From NZQO01 sp964639255 (GTDB lineage Bacteria; Bacteroidota; Bacteroidia; Flavobacteriales; Flavobacteriaceae), in assembly GCA_964639255.1 (NCBI GenBank), contig CAZXDP010000072.1, positions 1 through 11,013 of the forward strand: a stretch of 11,013 nucleotides of DNA, read 5' to 3'. Shown here in pieces: positions 7,045 to 11,013 of this stretch. Each line of letters begins with the position of its first letter. The first letter of the stretch is position 1. The translations under genes were made by a program, and so were the position numbers. The notes under the pieces are model-generated. The model had not been told where the DNA came from, did no database searches, and saw only the letters and a program-made list of their open reading frames with translations.

Positions 7045-7224
7045 CTAGAACCAATCTAAGAAATAAGCCGTGGATAATACAGCTATTATCAATAAAATTA
7101 AGACGACAATGATGAATCCGGCGCCAAATCTAGTTTTTTTGTTGTCTTGAAAAATATAATCTCGCTCCTGCTCATTATCAGCATCTTTAACAAGCTTTGG
7201 GGTGCTTCTTTCTTTTTTGTTCAT
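7045..7224 (-). CDS. Small single-pass membrane protein, function unknown (59 aa)
   Basis: The first 33 or so residues are charged and hydrophilic (MNKKERSTPKLVKDADNEQ...), then one strong membrane helix (about 38-55, FIIVVLILLIIAVLSTAYF) and a short DWF end. I recognise no family. The open frame extends 7 codons upstream, but only to a TTG at 7243-7245, so ATG 7224 is preferred. It is followed after 20 bp by apt, which suggests shared transcription but not necessarily shared function. On charge, the lysine-rich N-terminus should stay in the cytoplasm. Confidence 0.7.
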   Translation of the reverse strand: MNKKERSTPKLVKDADNEQERDYIFQDNKKTRFGAGFIIVVLILLIIAVLSTAYFLDWF

Positions 7225-7329
7225 TGGAAGAATGTTTTTTATCAATAACTACCCTAAAAGTACTAAGTGCATCGGGGTTTTTATCCCAAGAAAATCATAA
7301 GAGTTATAAAATTTTTAAACTTAAAATCC

Positions 7330-7360
7330 ATTTCCATTTTAATAAAAAACATTATATTTG
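7330..7360 (+). promoter_or_regulatory. tRNA-Arg promoter
   Basis: TATATTTG at 7353-7360 is a perfect TAnnTTTG box, followed by CACCC. At the expected distance upstream is ATTTC (7330-7334), giving TTTC, a 3-of-4 match to the TTTG box, with a 19-bp spacer. Transcription would start near 7367, leaving a leader of about 75 nt before the tRNA. Confidence 0.75.
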
Positions 7361-7442
7361 CACCCGCTTACAACTATAACAACCAAAAACGTTTTTTGTG
7401 AGCTTACAGGTATTATTTTTTTAGATAATGCCTTGAAATATC

Positions 7443-7516
7443 GGCCTCGTGGCGCAACTGAATAGCGCATCTGATTACGGCTCAGAAGGTTGCAGGTTTG
7501 AATCCTGCCGAGGTCA
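7443..7516 (+). tRNA. tRNA-Arg (anticodon ACG)
   Basis: A 74-nt cloverleaf. The acceptor stem GGCCTCG (7443-7449) pairs with CGAGGTC (7509-7515) with one G-U pair; the discriminator base is A7516. The anticodon stem TCTGA/TCAGA encloses TTACGGC, giving anticodon ACG, expected to be read as ICG for the CGU/CGC/CGA arginine codons. The T arm is GCAGG-TTTGAAT-CCTGC. CCA is not encoded. A terminator begins 11 nt later. Confidence 0.97.
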
Positions 7517-7527
7517 CGACAAACAGC

Positions 7528-7561
7528 ATCCCAATGGCGAAAGCCATTGGGATTTTTATTT
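7528..7561 (+). terminator. Rho-independent terminator after tRNA-Arg
   Basis: A perfect 11-bp stem ATCCCAATGGC (7528-7538) / GCCATTGGGAT (7543-7553) has a GAAA tetraloop and the tail TTTTTATTT. It sits directly behind the tRNA. Its T-tract is also the left arm of the next hairpin. Confidence 0.93.
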
Positions 7562-7607
7562 CAGGCGTGTTGCAAGTCTGCTTGCGCAAGCGTCTGAAAT
7601 AAAAATC
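7551..7607. repeat. Long imperfect hairpin, REP-like
   Basis: GATTTTTATTTCAGGCG (7551-7567) pairs with CGTCTGAAATAAAAATC (7591-7607): 17 positions with a single G-T. The 23-nt interior holds a smaller hairpin GCAAG-TCTG-CTTGC (7572-7585). Another short hairpin, GACAC-GATA-GTGTC, follows at 7612-7625. The layout resembles repetitive intergenic palindromes, but only one copy is visible in the window, so repetitiveness is not shown. Confidence 0.55.
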
Positions 7608-7664
7608 ACCAGACACGATAGTGTCGGGATTCTATTTGCAACATTGAGTTTGTTCAGGAAATCT

Positions 7665-7681
7665 AATCCTGCCGAGGTCAC
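7665..7681 (+). repeat. Second copy of the tRNA-Arg 3' end (possible attachment-site scar)
   Basis: AATCCTGCCGAGGTCAC at 7665-7681 is identical over 17 bp to 7501-7517, the T-arm and acceptor 3' strand of the tRNA gene plus one base. The copies are 164 bp apart in the same orientation. Upstream of the second copy, TCAGG (7654-7658) could stand in for the 5' side of a T arm, but the rest of a tRNA is absent. This is what a deleted integrative element, or the collapse of a duplicated tRNA, would leave. Confidence 0.7.
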
Positions 7682-7693
7682 AATGCTTACGTT

Positions 7694-7724
7694 ACCACGT
7701 CTCTTAGGGCGTGGTTCTTTTTTT
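7694..7724 (+). terminator. Second rho-independent terminator, behind the tRNA 3'-end copy
   Basis: ACCACG (7694-7699) pairs with CGTGGT (7710-7715); CTC/GGG extends the stem inside, past one bulged T. TC and seven T follow. It stands 13 nt after the 17-bp copy, much as the first terminator stands behind the true tRNA, so it may be the original terminator moved away by an insertion. Confidence 0.8.
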
Positions 7725-8056
7725 ATGGGAAGACCGAACAATACTTCAAAGTCTTGGATTAAAACAAAGAAATAGGGTGAAAGCCGGCGGTCTTTTGTTT
7801 TCCCAGTACTAATTATCTTCACTCCCCTAATTTCAACATTACCATCATTTCATTTTTTAGAAATTCTGAGAAGTAAAAAACAGGTGACTTCAAAATATTA
7901 CTGGAATTGTGTGACTTACACGTATGTTCTACACAATTCTTTCACCAAGATACTTCTTGCTGCTTATATTCTACGTACACCTGGGAAATAAACTAGCTTA
8001 AATCCTACAATATTTGAAATGGCTTTAATATCTTATGGGCTAAAATTTTAAAATTT
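7725..8056. other. Non-coding stretch before the SulP gene
   Basis: I see no credible gene. Contents are a 7-bp inverted pair AAGACCG/CGGTCTT (7730-7736, 7788-7794), the 9-bp dyad listed separately (7904-7939), a repeated GTGACTT (7884-7890, 7911-7917), and a 14-bp AT palindrome AAATTTTAAAATTT (8043-8056) abutting the SulP start codon. The SulP promoter must be here, but no box stands out. AATATTTG at 8009-8016 is one mismatch from TAnnTTTG and lacks a good upstream partner. Confidence 0.5.
7904..7939. repeat. 9-bp perfect inverted repeat upstream of SulP
   Basis: GAATTGTGT (7904-7912) and ACACAATTC (7931-7939) are perfect inverse copies around an 18-nt spacer. No T-tract follows, so it is not a terminator. 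It could be an operator for the SulP gene about 120 bp downstream, or a hairpin in a leader. Confidence 0.4.
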
Positions 8057-9712
8057 ATGAAGAGACCAACAATATTCAAAGCAAAATATCTCAAGGGAGA
8101 CATCATGGGCGGCCTTGTGGCAGGTGTAGTAGCATTGCCCCTAGCCTTGGCGTTCGGCGTACAATCTGGTATGGGCGCTACGGCAGGACTCTATGGCGCC
8201 ATTGCCATTGGGATTTTTGCCGCTGCCTTTGGCGGCACCCAAACGCAAGCTAGCGGCCCTACTGGGCCTATGACCGTGGTTACGGCCGCCTTGGTAGCCG
8301 GCGCCATTGAAATTACGGGTAGCCTTGAAGCGGGAATGGGGATCATTCTTGCCTCCTTCCTGCTGGCCGGTGTGCTTCAAATTGTCTTTGGGTTCTTGAA
8401 CATTGCGGGCTATGTTAAATATTTTCCGTACCCTGTAATTTCAGGATTTATGAGTGGTGTGGGATTGATTATCATTATTTTACAGATCTTTCCGTTTGCT
8501 GGACTCGACTCTCCAAAATCGACCGTCAAGGTGCTTCAAGACATGCCACGGCTGCTGGAAGAATATAACCTACAGGCCATATTGCTGGGCGCCATTACCA
8601 TCGTGGTCTATTTTCTCTGGCCGAAAGTTACTAGAGCCATTCCCAGCGCACTTGTAGCCCTAATAGTAGCCACCCTCATCGGTTTCTTTTTCAATATGGA
8701 TGTCCCGGTGATAGGAGATATTCCCAGCGGATTGCCTTCTCTTAAAGTAGGGACGATTCTAAGTATCGACACCGCCGCGTATTCCATAATCGTTGAATAC
8801 GCCTTTGTACTGGCCATATTAGGAAGCATCGATTCCCTTCTTACTTCGGTGATCGCAGACAATATGACAAAAACCAAGCATAACTCCAACCGTGAGCTGA
8901 TAGGCCAAGGTATCGGTAACACTATTGGTGCGCTCATTGGAGGGATACCGGGAGCTGGGGCTACCAAGGGAACTGTGGTGAACATTAATGCAGGGGGAAG
9001 AACTAGGCGTTCTGGTATGATTCACGGCCTGTTCTTGCTAGCCGTATTATTGGGCTTGGGATCACTAGCGTCGCACATTCCCCTGTGCGTGCTCGCAGGT
9101 TTGCTTATTCCCATAGGGTTCAAAATTATCGACGTAAAGGGCTTGAAACATTTGCTGAAAGTACCAAAATCTGACGCAGTGGTGATGGTCATCGTTCTTT
9201 TGATGACAACTTTTGGTAGCTTGATTCAAGCGGTGGGCATAGGTGTTGCCTTAGCGTGTCTCTTGTTTATGAAGAAATCTGGCGATATGAGCGAACGAGG
9301 GCTCGAAGTGGGCAACGTATCCGATCTAGATGAAAGACCCTGGGATGATGAGAAGGAGTTTTATGAAAGCTATAAAGACAAGGTACTCATAAAAAGGCTG
9401 TACGGCCCATTGTTTTTCGGGTTCACGTCTTATTTTAAAGACCAAGTGAAGCAGCACGCCATCGATGTCGACGTGGTTATCTTCAGGATGGATAGGGTGC
9501 CCTACATAGATCAATCGGGTATCTACGCGCTAGAAGATATTATTTTCGATTTGCGCTCGAAAGATATTGAAGTAATGGTGGTAGGGTTGCAAGAGCAGCC
9601 CCGTGATATGTTGGAGGCCGTAGATGTGATTCCCGATCTCATTCCGGAGGAAGATATATTCGCAACAATTTACGATTGCCTTGATTACGTGAAACTTCGG
9701 TTAAGCTCATAA
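8057..9712 (+). CDS. SulP-family anion transporter with STAS domain
   Basis: Inner-membrane anion carrier or symporter (SLC26/SulP), with sulfate or bicarbonate as the likely substrate. It has 551 residues. The N-terminal SulP signature is at about 14-75 (GDIMGGLVAGVVALPLALAFG, then SGPTGPMTVV). The conserved segment SIDSLLTSVIADNMTKTKHNSNRELIGQG... runs from about 257 through GGIPGAGATKGTVVNINAGG (295-314) and SGMIHG. About 12-14 hydrophobic segments end near 405. A charged linker leads to a cytoplasmic STAS domain (about 441-551) with VPYIDQSGIYALEDI (481-495) at the usual regulatory loop. The core resembles BicA-like bicarbonate transporters at least as much as sulfate permeases, but no carbonic anhydrase or sulfate gene lies nearby, so the substrate is undecided. 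It converges on the HupE-like gene; the 141-bp gap has only a weak 7-bp inverted repeat (9804-9848). Confidence 0.92.
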   Translation: MKRPTIFKAKYLKGDIMGGLVAGVVALPLALAFGVQSGMGATAGLYGAIAIGIFAAAFGGTQTQASGPTGPMTVVTAALVAGAIEITGSLEAGMGIILASFLLAGVLQIVFGFLNIAGYVKYFPYPVISGFMSGVGLIIIILQIFPFAGLDSPKSTVKVLQDMPRLLEEYNLQAILLGAITIVVYFLWPKVTRAIPSALVALIVATLIGFFFNMDVPVIGDIPSGLPSLKVGTILSIDTAAYSIIVEYAFVLAILGSIDSLLTSVIADNMTKTKHNSNRELIGQGIGNTIGALIGGIPGAGATKGTVVNINAGGRTRRSGMIHGLFLLAVLLGLGSLASHIPLCVLAGLLIPIGFKIIDVKGLKHLLKVPKSDAVVMVIVLLMTTFGSLIQAVGIGVALACLLFMKKSGDMSERGLEVGNVSDLDERPWDDEKEFYESYKDKVLIKRLYGPLFFGFTSYFKDQVKQHAIDVDVVIFRMDRVPYIDQSGIYALEDIIFDLRSKDIEVMVVGLQEQPRDMLEAVDVIPDLIPEEDIFATIYDCLDYVKLRLSS

Positions 9713-9853
9713 AAGCAGTTACAAGTTCTTCAATAACAAAAAACGACCTTCTACTTGTCGCAAAATACGGCTTGGTAGGTGCAAGCTACGGGTGTGTGAA
9801 AATTTCAGTTTTCAGCCCTATCTCAATCTTTTAATATTTTTAACTGAAGATCA

Positions 9854-10528
9854 TTAACTGCTGAAATAACCGTATAATTGGTATACGAACAGTGCAATAC
9901 CAGCCAAGACAAGATAGTAGTTGGCCGCTTTGTAAAAGGCACTATAACTCGATTTGCCTTTCCATTTAGAAATAACAAAAACAATTGGAATAAGGGCAAT
10001 AACTTGCCCGAGCTCAACTCCAATATTAAAACTAACGATCTTCAGAAAGAATTGCTCGGCCCCCATATCGAACGATTGCAACCGAGTGGATAAGCCGAAG
10101 CCGTGGATTAAGCCAAACAGAAAAACCATTAATAGCAGGTTAGGAGACTGCATCTTCAACTTATCAAAGCCGTCAAGGTTCTCAAAACCCTTGTAGAGCA
10201 CGCTCAATGCAATTACCGCATCGATGAGGTGCTCATCTGCCCGAATGCCGAAGTACGTAGCTCCCGTTAAGGTGATACTGTGGCCCAAAGTAAAAACGGT
10301 AATGAATTTAACGATGTCCTTAATGCCATTCAGGTAAAAAATTACCCCTGCAAGAAACAACAAATGATCGTACCCCGTAACCATATGCTTCGCCCCTACG
10401 TAGATATAGGAGAGCAATCCGCCGTTGGTTAGGATATCTTGGTCGGTGTCGCTTACCCCGTGGGCCAAGGCGGCAACGGGCATAAAAGCAAAAACCAATG
10501 TTAAGAATCTAGCGGACTTTAACTTCAT
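9854..10528 (-). CDS. HupE/UreJ-like membrane protein (putative metal permease)
   Basis: The protein has 224 residues, a signal peptide (about 1-22, ending ALA-H) and about six membrane segments. Motifs typical of the HupE/UreJ_2 type are GAKHMVTGYDHLLFLAG (45-61), FTLGHSITLT (79-88), IALSVLYKGFENL (106-118) and FGLIHGFG (138-145). Conserved polar residues in or near membrane segments (H23, H48, D54, H55, H83, E116, H142) could bind a metal. HupE proteins are known Ni2+ permeases in hydrogenase systems; whether this branch carries Ni, Co or another metal is inferred. Its ATG overlaps the upstream stop codon (ATGA, 10525-10528), which indicates translational coupling with the His-rich protein. 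No hydrogenase or urease gene is in the window. Confidence 0.85.
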   Translation of the reverse strand: MKLKSARFLTLVFAFMPVAALAHGVSDTDQDILTNGGLLSYIYVGAKHMVTGYDHLLFLAGVIFYLNGIKDIVKFITVFTLGHSITLTGATYFGIRADEHLIDAVIALSVLYKGFENLDGFDKLKMQSPNLLLMVFLFGLIHGFGLSTRLQSFDMGAEQFFLKIVSFNIGVELGQVIALIPIVFVISKWKGKSSYSAFYKAANYYLVLAGIALFVYQLYGYFSS

Positions 10529-11013
10529 GCCCTGCCTTTATTGCGGCTGAAGTAGAAAAACAAGCCACCCACAATTACAATACTTATAATCCAGAATACA
10601 TAAGAAGGAATACCTTCTTCGTGCTTGTGGGTATGGTCAGCATCGTTAGCGTTTCCGTGGCTATGCGATGTTTCGAAGGTAAGGGTAGCCCAGTTCGATT
10701 CGTGGGTAAGGCCCTCTTCATCACTTTCTACCAAATGAATCGTTCTTAGATACCAGATACCATCGGCCTCCAAATGCACATCTATCATTCCATCGGCATC
10801 GGTGCGCAAGGTTTGGCCCGCCGTATGCACGTGGCTTTCACTGTTGGTATCGGATTGCGTTTCGTCTTTATGTGTATGGCTTTCTTCAGAATGGGAATGG
10901 GTTACCGAAGTACCATCGCTTTTCGTATGGGTATGCTCCTTACTTTTTGTATCATGGCTGTGGGGCTGTTTTCCATCTTCATGGGTATGCTGGGCATCAT
11001 CATCCTTATGCGA
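10525..11013 (-). CDS. His-rich periplasmic protein with C-terminal membrane anchor (5' end outside window)
   Basis: The frame is open to the window edge: 162 residues are visible and the start lies beyond 11013. A GTG at 10828-10830 is an internal Val codon, not the start. The visible N-terminal 61 residues contain 12 His, mostly as H-x-H pairs (HTH, HSH); three of them are exactly nine residues apart. Next comes a beta-rich segment (about 64-114: GQTLRTDADGMIDVHLEADGIW...LTHESNWATLTFE) resembling the end of DUF4198-type periplasmic domains found with metal-uptake genes. A second His patch (SHSHG...DHTHKHEEG) and one membrane helix (about 138-155, FWIISIVIVGGLFFYF) end in a basic tail (RNKGRA). 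It overlaps the HupE-like gene by 4 bp. A role in binding metal in the periplasm and passing it to the permease is inferred. The DUF4198 call is tentative. Confidence 0.75.
   Translation of the reverse strand, partial: SHKDDDAQHTHEDGKQPHSHDTKSKEHTHTKSDGTSVTHSHSEESHTHKDETQSDTNSESHVHTAGQTLRTDADGMIDVHLEADGIWYLRTIHLVESDEEGLTHESNWATLTFETSHSHGNANDADHTHKHEEGIPSYVFWIISIVIVGGLFFYFSRNKGRA

Noticed and set aside
7225..7245. A longer start for the 59-residue membrane protein
   Set aside because: The upstream codon is TTG; the ATG at 7224 is the better start.
7449..7775. A 108-codon plus-strand ORF across the tRNA
   Set aside because: It runs through the tRNA gene, its terminator, and hairpins, and has no recognisable protein character.
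7730..7794. AAGACCG/CGGTCTT inverted repeat as a terminator or element end
   Set aside because: The loop is 51 nt long and the arms only 7 bp; probably chance.
7556..7822. An 88-codon minus-strand ORF in the tRNA downstream gap
   Set aside because: It overlaps the hairpin, the 17-bp tRNA copy and the second terminator; composition is not coding-like.
7924..8001. A 25-codon hydrophobic ORF upstream of SulP (ATG at 7924)
   Set aside because: It is short, has no ribosome binding site and starts inside the 9-bp dyad; hydrophobicity alone is not evidence.
9804..9848. TTCAGTT/AACTGAA as a SulP or HupE terminator
   Set aside because: Seven-base arms around a 31-nt loop with no clean T-tract in either direction.
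10525..10830. A 101-residue ORF starting at GTG 10830 as a complete gene
   Set aside because: The same frame stays open to the window edge with clearly coherent His-rich sequence, so the GTG is an internal codon and the gene is partial.

Overview
The window looks like chromosomal DNA from a Bacteroidota bacterium, most likely a marine or environmental member of Flavobacteriaceae. The evidence is a type III (GlnN-type) glutamine synthetase, a BlaI/M56 pair without a beta-lactam sensor domain, start codons with A-rich leaders and weak Shine-Dalgarno sequences, and promoter -7 boxes of the TAnnTTTG type (best seen before the tRNA and glnN). No species is claimed.

Layout, left to right. Positions 1-490 are non-coding: repeats, a possible promoter, and a strong bidirectional terminator that closes glnN. 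glnN (minus strand) follows, with a promoter and repeated TAGGGG-type motifs upstream. Next comes a CaxA/YrbG-type cation/calcium exchanger (minus). It is divergent from a two-gene plus-strand operon made of a BlaI/MecI-family repressor and an M56 (BlaR1-like) membrane metallopeptidase. The short divergent spacer holds two AT-rich dyads exactly 20 bp apart that look like the repressor's operators. A terminator with a GNRA loop ends that operon. A 50-residue basic ORF then runs convergently into apt, overlapping it by 4 bp, and apt is co-directional with a small single-pass membrane protein.

Positions 7246-8056 contain a tRNA-Arg(ACG) gene with a clear promoter, two terminators, a long imperfect hairpin, and a second copy of the last 17 bp of the tRNA region 164 bp downstream. 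This looks like an integration scar. After that come a SulP-family anion transporter with a STAS domain (plus) and, convergent to it, two translationally coupled minus-strand genes. The upstream gene of that pair is a His-rich periplasmic protein anchored by a C-terminal membrane helix, cut by the window edge. The downstream one is a HupE/UreJ-like membrane protein. Together they suggest transition-metal (Ni/Co or similar) handling.

Most of the window is ordinary housekeeping, transport and nucleotide-salvage content. The parts most worth a second look are the BlaI/M56 module, with its twin operators and a duplicated C-terminal domain joined by a charged helix; the scar at the tRNA; the His-rich protein with its HupE partner; and the small ORF overlapping apt. 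I see no CRISPR array, no intact insertion sequence and no clear defence system.
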